From Paenibacillus tyrphae (GTDB lineage Bacteria > Bacillota > Bacilli > Paenibacillales > NBRC-103111), in the NCBI RefSeq assembly GCF_024158745.1, contig NZ_JAMZAW010000037.1, positions 1 to 63,508 of the forward strand: a stretch of 63,508 nt of DNA. The letters are read 5' to 3'. Positions 1-7,640 of the stretch are shown here, one piece after another (the first letter of the stretch is position 1; every line of letters starts with the position of its first letter). The translations under genes and the position numbers were made by a program. The notes beneath the pieces were generated by a model. The model did no database searches and was not told the DNA's origin. It saw nothing but the letters and a program-made list of their open reading frames with translations.

Positions 1-1
1 G

Positions 2-79
2 ACGCACCATGACCGTGACCACAATGCCAGCATGAACATCTTGCAAGAAGGACTGCGCTTGTTGGCGAAGGCCAACTGA
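2..79 (+). CDS. tnpB: TnpB RNA-guided nuclease, C-terminal tail (partial, 5' end outside window)
   Basis: Reading from base 2 gives a 25-residue tail containing HHDRDHNASMNIL and EGLRLLA, ending in TGA. This matches the TnpB C-terminus, where the D-R-D-x-N-A-x-x-N-I motif carries the last RuvC catalytic aspartate and follows a zinc finger. TnpB is an RNA-guided DNA endonuclease that helps IS605-type elements persist. Only the extreme C-terminus is visible, so intactness cannot be judged. The catalytic Asp is present. Confidence 0.8.
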   Translation, partial: THHDRDHNASMNILQEGLRLLAKAN

Positions 80-186
80 ACTGCGGGAACCGCAGGGATC
101 GCTTGCTCAAGAAGAGAAGGATGCTTCTCTGTTCGCAAGAATCCCCTACCTCAGCGTTATTAGCGCAGGTGGTGGGAGTGTTCAAT
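60..186 (+). ncRNA. Probable omega RNA (reRNA) overlapping the IS right end
   Basis: In IS605-type elements the TnpB guide RNA is transcribed across the tnpB 3' end and the right-end hairpins, and its guide is the flanking host sequence. The three stacked hairpins between 81 and 177 fit such a scaffold. The guide would then begin at about 187. The boundaries are inferred. No promoter was identified, and expression cannot be judged from sequence. Confidence 0.45.
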
Positions 187-227
187 ATTCCGGCCATTAT
201 GAAGGTAAGGGGCGCGTCTTCCAGTGG

Positions 228-1130
228 GTGCCGCAAGAGCGGCGGATGGACGACCTGCTTCGTCTGAGTACGGACAAAGCGTCCAAAGTGCTGTCTGCGC
301 TCGGGCATAAGCAGCGGCTGGATATTTTGCGGGCTGTCGTGAACGAACCGTTATCCGGGGCCGCCTTGGTGGAACGGCTGAATATGGGGACGACCGGACA
401 GCTCTATCATCATCTGAAAGCTCTGCTTGGGGCGGATCTGCTCGTTCAAGAGCCGGGAGGAGGCTATACGCTTCCCGCCCATCGGATGCTGCCATTGCTG
501 CTGCTGCTGGCCGCGCTCTCCGATCTGATCGACACGAGCGATTACATGGATATGACGGAGGTCAGAAGCAATGCGGGCGCTTACTTGGGACGGGAGCAAG
601 GAGGCTACGATACGCACATATTATTATGGGCCGTCTTAGAAAACAGCGTGCTGGAGCATCGGGCCGGCTATTGCAGCGAAGTCCATATCTTTGTGCACGA
701 CGACTATACGGTAACCGTAGCGGATAACGGACGCGGCATTCCGGTACAGCCTATCCCTTCCTCGAACCTCTCGAATGTGCAGAGGGTTCTGACCGATATT
801 GCTGCCGAGTCGAGCGGCAATGCGCCGTTTGTTTCGCCCGGCGCGGAGAAAGGGATCGGCATCGCGGTGGTCAATGCTCTTTCCGAATCGTTGTCGGTTG
901 AAATCAAGCGCGAAGGGAAGGTGCACCGTCAAGACTACAAGCAGGGCATCCCGCAGACGGAGCTGCTCGCAGTCGGCTTGACGGAGGCGACAGGCACGAG
1001 CGTCACATTCCGGCCGAATCGCGAGCTGTTTGGCGCGGGCTTTGAGCGGAAACGGATCGAGGAGCGGGCAGCCCAGCTCGCAGCCGCTTACCCCGGCTTA
1101 GCGGTTACGGTTCACGGTCCTGCGCAATAA
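228..1130 (+). CDS. ArsR-type winged-helix domain fused to a GyrB-type ATPase domain; 5' end interrupted by the IS
   Basis: Residues 1-90 hold an ArsR-like winged helix (LGHKQRLDILRAV, then LYHHLKALLGADLLV). From about residue 115 an ATPase domain follows with GyrB/ParE-like motifs: VADNGRGIPV (N-box/Bergerat Asp), GAEKGIGIAVVNALS (glycine-rich lid) and ATGTSVTFRPN. A regulator whose DNA binding depends on ATP is a reasonable inference. The GTG at 228 has no convincing ribosome binding site, and the same frame stays open and protein-like back to about 187, where the IS ends. The native start was therefore probably lost to the insertion. A bidirectional terminator follows at 1137-1173. The truncated product may be inactive. 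Confidence 0.75.
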   Translation: MPQERRMDDLLRLSTDKASKVLSALGHKQRLDILRAVVNEPLSGAALVERLNMGTTGQLYHHLKALLGADLLVQEPGGGYTLPAHRMLPLLLLLAALSDLIDTSDYMDMTEVRSNAGAYLGREQGGYDTHILLWAVLENSVLEHRAGYCSEVHIFVHDDYTVTVADNGRGIPVQPIPSSNLSNVQRVLTDIAAESSGNAPFVSPGAEKGIGIAVVNALSESLSVEIKREGKVHRQDYKQGIPQTELLAVGLTEATGTSVTFRPNRELFGAGFERKRIEERAAQLAAAYPGLAVTVHGPAQ

Positions 1131-1136
1131 TAAAAA

Positions 1137-1173
1137 GGGAAGTCCTTCGAATTCAAGGACTTCCTTTACTTTT
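1137..1173. terminator. Bidirectional intrinsic terminator between convergent genes
   Basis: A perfect 10-bp stem (GGAAGTCCTT/AAGGACTTCC) with a 7-nt loop is followed by TTTACTTTT on the plus strand and by an A-run upstream that gives T-rich RNA on the minus strand. It separates the convergent ATPase gene and the HxlR gene. Confidence 0.85.
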
Positions 1174-1199
1174 CCATGGATCACCCAAGCAAGGTAAAG

Positions 1200-1583
1200 C
1201 TACCGTTCTTGCTCCACAGCCACGGCTTTGGACGTATCGTTCATCCGGCCTCGGTACGTTTCCCCCCACTGCTTCATCTGCAAAATGATCGGTTCCAGCG
1301 TCCGGCCGAATTCGGTGAGCGAATATTCCACTTTAGGCGGAACCTGCTGGTATACTTCGCGATGCACGATGCCGTCCTCTTCCAGTTCTCGAAGCTGCAG
1401 GGTCAGCATCCGTTGAGTAATGGCCGGGCAGATGCGGCGGAATTCATTGAACCGTTTCGTTCCATTGATCAAATGGTAGAGCAGAATACCCTTCCATTTG
1501 CCTCCGATGACATCCAGCGTAAACTCGACAGGGCAGCCTTCAAAATTGGGAACGCTACAGCCGCCGTTTATTTTCTTGCTCAT
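1200..1583 (-). CDS. HxlR-family transcriptional regulator
   Basis: 127 residues. It has the HxlR signature: an early Cys (GGCSVPNFEGC), VIGGKWKGILLYHL, then the helix-turn-helix FNEFRRICPAITQRMLTLQLRELEEDGIV and the wing region. HxlR proteins are dimeric winged-helix regulators, some responding to aldehydes or thiols through the N-terminal Cys. The chosen ATG at 1583 has a GAAAGGA site 8 nt upstream. The open frame extends 14 codons further to 1625 without a better site. It is convergent with the preceding gene, and its target is not evident from the neighbours. Confidence 0.9.
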   Translation of the reverse strand: MSKKINGGCSVPNFEGCPVEFTLDVIGGKWKGILLYHLINGTKRFNEFRRICPAITQRMLTLQLRELEEDGIVHREVYQQVPPKVEYSLTEFGRTLEPIILQMKQWGETYRGRMNDTSKAVAVEQER

Positions 1584-1702
1584 TCGCTCATTTCCTTTCG
1601 GTATATAAATGTATACTATAAGCATCTTTGCATGTACCTGCGTTCATTAAGTATATCACATAAATGGCACATCGATAGGAAAATGCTCCCGGGAAAAATA
1701 AA

Positions 1703-1737
1703 AAGCGAAGGTTCCCGAAAACGGAAAGCCTTCGCTT
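1703..1737 (-). terminator. Terminator of the ABC transporter operon (minus strand)
   Basis: Stem AAGCGAAGG/CCTTCGCTT separated by 17 nt. On the minus strand it is followed by TTTTTATTTTT, just downstream of the last permease gene. Confidence 0.85.
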
Positions 1738-1751
1738 AAGATTTATGCTAT

Positions 1752-2477
1752 TTACAGAATGTCCCGCCGTCTGAACTCGTTGAAGCCGAAGACGGTGACC
1801 AGAAGAAAGACAAGGGCTACCACGCCGTACAGAAGCGGGCCTTTGCTGAAGGTACTGCTGTGACTCGCGAGCGCGGCCATCGTTGGGTAGGTCCACGGAT
1901 AGACGATCCAATATTTCGTATTCGCCACAAGGAGCGAGGGGATCGCCAGCCCGATCCCGATGCCTAGCGGGATGCCGATATGACGGTAGCGCAGACTGAG
2001 CCAGAATTGAATCGCCATAATCGGCAGCACCGCCGGGATCAGGCGCAGAAGCGGCAGTGCGATCCGGTCCAGCGGGAGAGGGCCGTTCGCCCCGACGACC
2101 AGGCCCGCGGCGACGATGCTTGCGCCGAAGACGGCGATATTCAGAACGACCAGCAGCAGCGCGAGGCCGAACTTGGCCGCATAAATGTACCCGCGTCGCA
2201 CCGGCAGCGCGAGCAGATGCTTCCAGCCGTTATGGCTGTGCTCGATGCGGATCATAAGCGCGATCACAATGGCGATAAAAAACGGCAGCAGCATCGGCGG
2301 GTAAAAAATGAGACACTGCTCGATAATGACGGTCCAATCGTCCCGGGTCCATACGTCGGTGTAGCGGGCAAAATTGCCAACGCCTTGAGCGGTTAACAAC
2401 ATCGGCATGAGAATAACGATCCATAGGATGCGCGAATGCTTTAATTTCAGCCATTCGGCGGCAAATAACGACTTCAT
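1752..2477 (-). CDS. ABC-2 type permease, lantibiotic/bacitracin-export class (second permease)
   Basis: 241 residues with about six hydrophobic segments, starting MKSLFAAEWLKLKHSRILW. The motif WKHLLALPVRRGYIYAAKF after the second helix is shared with the neighbouring permease and typifies permeases of lantibiotic-immunity (MutE/MutG, SpaE/SpaG) and BcrB-like exporters. The ATG at 2477 has a strong AGGAGGT site upstream; a longer open frame to 2912 overlaps the adjacent permease and is not credible. Last gene of a minus-strand run two-component -> ATPase -> permease -> permease. It probably pairs with the 2504-3235 permease to form the membrane half of a peptide exporter. Confidence 0.88.
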   Translation of the reverse strand: MKSLFAAEWLKLKHSRILWIVILMPMLLTAQGVGNFARYTDVWTRDDWTVIIEQCLIFYPPMLLPFFIAIVIALMIRIEHSHNGWKHLLALPVRRGYIYAAKFGLALLLVVLNIAVFGASIVAAGLVVGANGPLPLDRIALPLLRLIPAVLPIMAIQFWLSLRYRHIGIPLGIGIGLAIPSLLVANTKYWIVYPWTYPTMAALASHSSTFSKGPLLYGVVALVFLLVTVFGFNEFRRRDIL

Positions 2478-2503
2478 CTCCAGCGTACCTCCTTGGCTTG
2501 GGA

Positions 2504-3235
2504 TTACAAAATATCCCTTTTTCCGAATTCGAGCATACCGGCCAACAGCGCTGCGGTTCCGAAGAGCAGCCCGCTCACGATCGAGACGCCGGCGTCCCCT
2601 TCCGGACCCGGCATGGTGAACAGCGGGGCCGCATATGGCAAGTAGCGCGTCCATTCCGATTGAGCGAGGAAGATCGCGCCTACGGTGCCAGACACGCCGA
2701 CGGCGACCGGAATAATCGTATTGCGGAAGCGGGAGCTGAGCCAATGCTGCACGCTGGCGATGCCGAGCGACGAAAAGATCAGGTACAGCGCATACTGTCC
2801 ATAGAGGCCGAAGGGGAACGGTTCGGGAAAGCCGATGACGAGCCCGCACAGCCGCAGTCCGGCCATAAGCGCCAGCACCGACAAGACGGTTGCAAGCACA
2901 ATGACGAACCACTTGGCCGCATACACGTGCCCCCGCTTCACCGGCAGACTCAGCAGGTGCTTCCAGGCGTTCTCGCTATATTCGCGGAAATGGACGATAG
3001 CCGCCAGCAGTGTAACCCCGATCGGGAGAAAGAAGGCCCACAGAAAAAACACTTCGTTCAGCATCGCTTCCCACGACGTTTTCCCTGCATGCCGCTGCAT
3101 CAAATAATCGTAGCGCATAGACATGTTCAGGAAAATGAGCAGGGAGACCAGGGCCGGACCACCGAAGGCAAGCTTCCATAACACGCCTTTTTTCTGCTTG
3201 TACAGTTCTGCCGCAATGACGCTCCAACCCTTCAC
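2504..3235 (-). CDS. ABC-2 type permease, lantibiotic/bacitracin-export class (first permease)
   Basis: 243 residues and about six transmembrane helices, with the shared WKHLLSLPVKRGHVYAAKW motif. The GTG start at 3235 overlaps the ATPase stop (GTGA), implying translational coupling. Like its neighbour it ends in a charged (K/R)RDIL tail, so the two permeases are probably an old duplication. Role inferred from context: a membrane subunit of an exporter or sensor for cell-envelope-active peptides. The substrate is unknown. Confidence 0.88.
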   Translation of the reverse strand: MKGWSVIAAELYKQKKGVLWKLAFGGPALVSLLIFLNMSMRYDYLMQRHAGKTSWEAMLNEVFFLWAFFLPIGVTLLAAIVHFREYSENAWKHLLSLPVKRGHVYAAKWFVIVLATVLSVLALMAGLRLCGLVIGFPEPFPFGLYGQYALYLIFSSLGIASVQHWLSSRFRNTIIPVAVGVSGTVGAIFLAQSEWTRYLPYAAPLFTMPGPEGDAGVSIVSGLLFGTAALLAGMLEFGKRDIL

Positions 3236-4143
3236 AAGCTTTGCGCTCCCTTCGTCATCGTCAGGAAGATATCTTCCAACGACGGTGTATTCTCGCTGAC
3301 GTGTGAGACGTCGAAACCGGCCGTAACCAGATCGCGGTTCAGACGGGCAGCGTTCGTTCTCGACATGTCGACGTACAGGCTGTTGTGACGCTTTTCCACT
3401 TGATGGCCCCGGGCCAGCAGGAAATTGCCCGCCTCCACGAGCGGAGCGGCATCGATCCGCAGCATCGTTTTGTTCTGCTCCCGAAGCTCCTGAAGCGAGC
3501 CTTGGAACAGCAGCTCGCCCTTGTAAATAATGCCGACACGGCTGGCAATCAGCTCGATTTCGTTCAAAATATGGCTGGAGACGAGCACCGACAAGCCGCG
3601 TTCTTCCGGCAGGCGGGCGATCAGCTCGCGGATTTCGAGAATGCCGGCAGGGTCAAGGCCGTTGGTCGGTTCATCGAGCACGAGCAGCATCGGATTGCCC
3701 AGCAGCGCCTGCGCGATGCCGAGCCGCTGCTTCATGCCGAGGGAGAACGTTTTGACTTTTTTGTTGCGCCATTCGGACAGCCTTACCGTTTCCAGCACTT
3801 TGTCGATATCGGTTTTCCTTGCGCCGAGCAGCTTGCGGGTGATCTCCAAATTGTCATAGGCGCTCAGATTGCCGTAATACGACGGAGACTCGACCAGCGA
3901 GCCGACCCGGCGCAAGATATCGAGCCGATGCCGGGCCAAGTCTTGCCCGAAGACGCGCACCTCGCCCTGCGTCGGACGAATCAGCCCGAGTAGCATGCGG
4001 ATCGTCGTCGTTTTGCCTGCGCCGTTCGGACCGAGGAAGCCGTACACTTCGCCCGGCCTTACCTGCAAATCGACCCCTTTGACCGCGGCGAACGACTTGA
4101 ATTGTTTTGATAACCGTTTCGTTTCCAAGATGAATTCGCTCAT
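3232..4143 (-). CDS. ABC transporter ATP-binding protein (BcrA-like)
   Basis: 303 residues. Walker A GPNGAGKTT (about 38-46), signature FSLGMKQRLGIAQALL (133-148) and Walker B LLVLDEPTNGLDP (153-165) are all intact. The long C-terminal domain is typical of the BcrA/LanF drug- and lantibiotic-export group. It powers the two downstream permeases. Its ribosome binding site lies in the 3' arm and loop of a terminator-like hairpin at 4150-4181, directly followed by seven T and the ATG, so expression may be attenuated even when the upstream two-component genes are transcribed. Confidence 0.92.
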   Translation of the reverse strand: MSEFILETKRLSKQFKSFAAVKGVDLQVRPGEVYGFLGPNGAGKTTTIRMLLGLIRPTQGEVRVFGQDLARHRLDILRRVGSLVESPSYYGNLSAYDNLEITRKLLGARKTDIDKVLETVRLSEWRNKKVKTFSLGMKQRLGIAQALLGNPMLLVLDEPTNGLDPAGILEIRELIARLPEERGLSVLVSSHILNEIELIASRVGIIYKGELLFQGSLQELREQNKTMLRIDAAPLVEAGNFLLARGHQVEKRHNSLYVDMSRTNAARLNRDLVTAGFDVSHVSENTPSLEDIFLTMTKGAQSL

Positions 4144-4181
4144 AAAAAAACCATGCTCCTTTCGTTCGACAAGAGCATGGT
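4144..4181 (-). terminator. Attenuator-like hairpin overlapping the ATPase ribosome binding site
   Basis: On the minus strand a perfect 9-bp stem (ACCATGCTC/GAGCATGGT, 14-nt loop) is followed by TTTTTTT and then immediately by the ATG of the ATPase. The only Shine-Dalgarno (AAAGGAG) is split between the loop and the 3' arm. The structure therefore looks like a terminator and would also hide the ribosome binding site. Confidence 0.7.
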
Positions 4182-4189
4182 ATCGTATG

Positions 4190-4223
4190 GGATTTAAGCT
4201 TCGCTTTAGTTTATCTTAAATCC
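4190..4223. repeat. Second inverted repeat just after the kinase gene
   Basis: GGATTTAAG (4190-4198) and CTTAAATCC (4215-4223) form a perfect 9-bp stem with a 16-nt loop, starting a few bases after the histidine kinase stop. With the 4150-4181 hairpin it gives two tandem stem-loops between the two-component genes and the transporter. The role is unknown; it may be part of an attenuation device. Confidence 0.55.
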
Positions 4224-4226
4224 GGC

Positions 4227-5630
4227 TTAAGTTTGCGGAAAATGGACGATGATCGTCGTACCGTGCCCAAGCCGGCTTTCCACTTCGACCTTTCCGTCGT
4301 GCGCTTCGATAATTTGCCGGGCGATCGCAAGTCCGAGCCCCGAGCCTTGATGGCTTGTCGCCGTATTCGTGCCGCGGTAGTAACGGTCGAACAGCTTGGC
4401 CATATCTTCCTTGGAGATGCCAACGCCGTTGTCGGCGATGACTACCCGCACACCGCTCTCGTCGCCCGAGACGGCGACCTGCACCTGCGTTCCGGCGGGA
4501 TTGTGGACGAGCGCGTTGAAGAGAAGATTCAGGAACGCGCGCTGCAGCAGCTTGGCGTCAAAGGACAACGGGATCGTCTGCGGACGCGCATCGAACGATA
4601 TCGTCCGGTCCTCGCCTTCCGGGCTGTTAAGCAGCAAAATGACGGTTTCCTGCAGCAGCCGGACGACATCGCTTTCCCGCTTATCCATCGGCAGGAGATT
4701 GTGCTTAAGCTGAGACGTCAGCCGCAAATCGTCCAGCAAACCCTCCATATAAGCGGCATTGCGCACGATCGTTGCCGCATAGCCGGTCCGCTCGTCGGGA
4801 CTGAGGTCGTAGTTTGTCTCGGCAAGCACTTCGCCGTAGCCTTTGATGGAGGAGAGCGGCGTTTTCAAATCGTGGGACAAGCCAGCGATCCATTCCTCCC
4901 GCATGCGGTCCACGCGATCCCGGTGCTGCTTAAGGGACGACAGGGTAGAGGAGAGGTGAAGCAGGCTGCGGTACACATCTTTATAGATTCCTTTCGGCGT
5001 AAGGCGGAGCTCATAACGGCCGTCCGCAAGCTCGCGGATCGCGTCGATAACGGTCCGTACCGGTCGGGAAAGTCTCCTGGCGAACAAATAGCCGATGATC
5101 AACGTACCGCCCAGCGTCACCCCGAGGAGGATGTAAAGGCCGTTCGGGAAAAACGTTTGCACATTTTTCGGGCTGATATATAGAAAATATTTGGCTACCG
5201 TTTCTACCGGAAAGCCGATCATGTAGCTCCAATGATAGCCGTTATCTTCCACGCGGCTGATAAAGACGGTAAAATTTTTGACGGCATATTTATAAAAAAA
5301 TGCGATTTCGCTGGGCGAGTAATGCGTTAGGGCATGCGGCGGCTTATGATAGGCGAACGCTTCCGCGCCGGATTCGTCCAAAATTTGAATCCACGCTCGC
5401 TGGCGGTCCAATTCCTCCAGACCTTCCGGAGTGACGTACGGCCGTCCGCCCTGCAAGGCGATGCGCTGCCCGAAGTCGTGCGTAAACCGCTCGGCGAAAG
5501 CGGCCGTTCTTCCGTTTTCGAAGGCCGGACCACCGGCTAAAAAATAGAGCGCCGTATAATTGACGATCAAAATCAGGATCGCCAGCGTCGACATGGATAA
5601 CAGGAATTGGATAATGACTTTCCACTTCAC
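4227..5630 (-). CDS. Sensor histidine kinase
   Basis: 467 residues. TM1 is at 5-33, an extracellular sensor of about 130 residues follows, then TM2 near 164-184, HAMP, the phosphoacceptor His253 in LSHDLKTPLSS, and an HATPase domain with NLLFNALVHNPAG (N box), VIADNGVGIS and GSGLGLAIARQI. The ATG overlaps the response regulator stop by 4 nt (ATGA). The sensor domain is too large for the compact intramembrane-sensing BceS type, so direct ligand sensing is plausible. It probably controls the ABC transporter downstream. Confidence 0.92.
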   Translation of the reverse strand: MKWKVIIQFLLSMSTLAILILIVNYTALYFLAGGPAFENGRTAAFAERFTHDFGQRIALQGGRPYVTPEGLEELDRQRAWIQILDESGAEAFAYHKPPHALTHYSPSEIAFFYKYAVKNFTVFISRVEDNGYHWSYMIGFPVETVAKYFLYISPKNVQTFFPNGLYILLGVTLGGTLIIGYLFARRLSRPVRTVIDAIRELADGRYELRLTPKGIYKDVYRSLLHLSSTLSSLKQHRDRVDRMREEWIAGLSHDLKTPLSSIKGYGEVLAETNYDLSPDERTGYAATIVRNAAYMEGLLDDLRLTSQLKHNLLPMDKRESDVVRLLQETVILLLNSPEGEDRTISFDARPQTIPLSFDAKLLQRAFLNLLFNALVHNPAGTQVQVAVSGDESGVRVVIADNGVGISKEDMAKLFDRYYRGTNTATSHQGSGLGLAIARQIIEAHDGKVEVESRLGHGTTIIVHFPQT

Positions 5631-6358
5631 GGACGGCCGTCCTTTCGCTGCAGCTTATAGCCGAGTCCCCGCACGGTCAGCAAATATTCCGGCTCCGACG
5701 GCTTGTCCTCCAGCTTTTCCCGCAGGTGGCGCATATGCACCATCACGGTATTGTCGTACCCCGTATACGAATCGCCCCATACCGTTTCGTACAAATGCGC
5801 CTTGCTGAACAGCTGTCCCGGGTGCCGGGCCAGAAACAGCAAGAGCTGGTATTCCTTCGCGGTGAGCGTCACGGGAATGCCGTGCTTGCGTACTTCGCCC
5901 TGCTTCTCGTCGATCGTCACGCTGCCGAATTCGTAGATGCTTCGGCTTTCCTTCTGTATGGCCGCGTACCGGTTGCGGCGGAAATACGCTTTCATCCGGT
6001 ACGCGACTTCCTTCGGGCTGAACGGCTTTGTGATATAGTCGTCACCGCCGAGGCTGAGCCCCAGCAGCTTGTCCACGTCTTCGTTTTTGGCAGACAGGAA
6101 AAAGATCGGCGCAAGCGTGAATTGCCGCAGCTGCTGGCAGACGGCAAAGCCGTCGAGATCCGGCAGCATGACGTCAAGGACGATCAGATCCGGCTTTTCG
6201 CTGCGGCACAGCTCGATGCCAGCAAGGCCGGTGGCCGCTTTGTACACCAGGCGGAAGCCTTCTTTGCGCAGTACGGCATCGAGGAGGTTGACGAGGTCCG
6301 GTTCATCGTCGATAATGACGATTTTTTTGCCCGCGATATCGGTCATCTCATGGAGCAT
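5627..6358 (-). CDS. OmpR-family response regulator
   Basis: 243 residues. The receiver domain has IIDDEPD (acidic pocket), the phosphoacceptor Asp62 in LIVLDVMLPDLDG and Lys in YITKPFS. A C-terminal winged helix follows (LTAKEYQLLLFLARHPGQLFS, then DNTVMVHMRHLREKL and VRGLGYKL). The ATG at 6358 is preceded by AGGAGG at 6 nt; upstream codons in the open frame run into the GNAT gene. First gene of the two-component/ABC cluster, and probably the activator of the transporter genes. Confidence 0.92.
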   Translation of the reverse strand: MLHEMTDIAGKKIVIIDDEPDLVNLLDAVLRKEGFRLVYKAATGLAGIELCRSEKPDLIVLDVMLPDLDGFAVCQQLRQFTLAPIFFLSAKNEDVDKLLGLSLGGDDYITKPFSPKEVAYRMKAYFRRNRYAAIQKESRSIYEFGSVTIDEKQGEVRKHGIPVTLTAKEYQLLLFLARHPGQLFSKAHLYETVWGDSYTGYDNTVMVHMRHLREKLEDKPSEPEYLLTVRGLGYKLQRKDGRP

Positions 6359-6390
6359 GACGCTTCCTCCTTTGCAGGTTTCGTTCGAAA

Positions 6391-6870
6391 TCATGGAGCA
6401 GTAAGGATCAGCTCCATCAGTGGGAGCTTCCGGTCCGGGAAAACGGTGGATTCGATTTCGCCGATCCGCACGGCGCCCATTTTGGCGTAAAATGCTTCCG
6501 CATGGGGATCGCTGTGAATGCGGATGCGGGGGAGGTGGAGCTCGTCGGCGGTAGCGAGCATATGGCTCCACAGCCGTTTCCCGTACCCGCGGCCGATGTA
6601 CTCGGGGGCGATGAACAGGCTGTCCAGCTCCGCCACGGCATCGGACGAACCGCCCGAACCCGGAGGCAGCAGGCTGTAAAAGCCGGCGATTTCACCGCCG
6701 TCCGTCTCAAGCAGGTAGACGGCCGACGAATGGATATGTTCGGGGCGCAGCGTCAGGTCCTCGCGGCAGGCTTCCATAAACTGCGGATCGTAGCCCCAAT
6801 AAGCTTTCGCGCGAAATGACAGCTCGCTGAGCTGCATCGCGTCATGAGCCGTAGCGCGGCGGATCGTCAT
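6391..6870 (-). CDS. GNAT-family N-acetyltransferase
   Basis: 159 residues. MTIRRATAHDAMQLSELSF begins the GNAT fold, LDSLFIAPEYIGRGYGKRLW is the acetyl-CoA loop (motif A, R-G-Y-G-K), and a C-terminal AFYAKMGAVRIGE motif B follows. The ATG at 6870 has GGGAGGT 9 nt upstream; the open frame reaches 6948 without a better site. The substrate cannot be told. It lies 32 bp upstream of the response regulator on the same strand and may be cotranscribed. Confidence 0.88.
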   Translation of the reverse strand: MTIRRATAHDAMQLSELSFRAKAYWGYDPQFMEACREDLTLRPEHIHSSAVYLLETDGGEIAGFYSLLPPGSGGSSDAVAELDSLFIAPEYIGRGYGKRLWSHMLATADELHLPRIRIHSDPHAEAFYAKMGAVRIGEIESTVFPDRKLPLMELILTAP

Positions 6871-7027
6871 ATTTGAAGTACCTCCCATTGAACATGTGTT
6901 TTTTCCTAAATATACACCCATTTTCCTTCGATCGGTCCACATACCCATACGCGGAAGGGCAGACCGACATACGCTGATGTATCAGACAAGTCGGATTCAG
7001 TTTCTCGGCTAAGGAAGGGATCGACGA

Positions 7028-7552
7028 ATGAACAATAAAAAGCATCATGTTACTCCAAAACGAGCTTCGGCCCGTACAGCCAAATCGGCAAAACGAGGCG
7101 CCTCTTGCCCGCTGCGTCCGGTACGAATCCCTCCCCATATGAATACGGCACAGGTGCGGGGACTGTTCAGCCCGTTCGGCATCGGCGGAGGTTTAGGCGG
7201 CTTTTCCAGCATTGGACGTACCGTAAGCGGCGTACCCGGCGGAGGCGTAGGCGCTGCGGAGGTGGCCAAAGGCGCCGGTGGCGGCGGGGGCTTCCTCTCG
7301 TTTTTCAATTCGATCGGAGGTCTCGACGGCATCATTTCCACCATGGGCAAGGTGCAGAAGGTGTTCACCATCGTAAAGCAGATCGGCCCGATCTTCAAGC
7401 TGTTCAGCAGCTTCGGGGGCTTAGGCGGTCTGTTCGGCGGCGGAGCGAAGGTCAAGAGCCTCCGGCTTCCGGCCAAGGGCGTACGCAAGCCCCGTTCCCG
7501 GGCGCTTGCGAAGCCCGCGCGGGCCGCAGGACCAAAGCGGACAGCAAGATAA
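7028..7552 (+). CDS. Gly-rich hydrophobic protein with basic ends, function unknown
   Basis: 174 residues. A basic N-terminus (MNNKKHHVTPKRASARTAK) is followed by a Gly-rich centre with FGIGGGLGGF and GVPGGGVGAAEV, an amphipathic segment (IISTMGKVQKVFTIVKQIG), another Gly-rich stretch and a very basic tail (KPRSRALAKPARAAG). No catalytic motif is seen. Its composition recalls small coat-associated or YqfQ-like proteins of spore formers, but no family can be assigned. It has its own terminator and is divergent from the GNAT gene. Confidence 0.65.
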   Translation: MNNKKHHVTPKRASARTAKSAKRGASCPLRPVRIPPHMNTAQVRGLFSPFGIGGGLGGFSSIGRTVSGVPGGGVGAAEVAKGAGGGGGFLSFFNSIGGLDGIISTMGKVQKVFTIVKQIGPIFKLFSSFGGLGGLFGGGAKVKSLRLPAKGVRKPRSRALAKPARAAGPKRTAR

Positions 7553-7578
7553 GCGCGGCCGAACGGCCGTCAAAGCAC

Positions 7579-7632
7579 AAATATCCGGCTCAAATTCCTC
7601 GGCCCTCGGGGAATTTGCCGGATATTTTTTTG
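7579..7632 (+). terminator. Strong intrinsic terminator
   Basis: AAATATCCGGC...AAATTCC pairs with GGAATTTGCCGGATATTT and is followed by a T-run on the plus strand. It closes the Gly-rich gene and lies tail-to-tail with the phosphatase gene. Confidence 0.85.
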
Positions 7633-7640
7633 CCCGTGCT

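Larger units (their letters stand above)
1..186 (+). mobile_element. IS200/IS605-type element, right end (partial)
   Basis: The window opens inside an insertion sequence of the IS200/IS605 type. The last codons of tnpB (2-79) are followed by a run of short hairpins: CTGCGG/CCGCAG at 81-95, AGAGAAG/CTTCTCT near 114-130, and a subterminal imperfect hairpin at about 143-177. The end is a GTGTTCAAT string at about 178-186. Family members carry such a subterminal palindrome and a TCAA-like cleavage site at the right end. No terminal inverted repeat or target duplication is expected for the family. The exact junction (183-186) is inferred from where the downstream coding frame begins to make sense. 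Confidence 0.75.
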
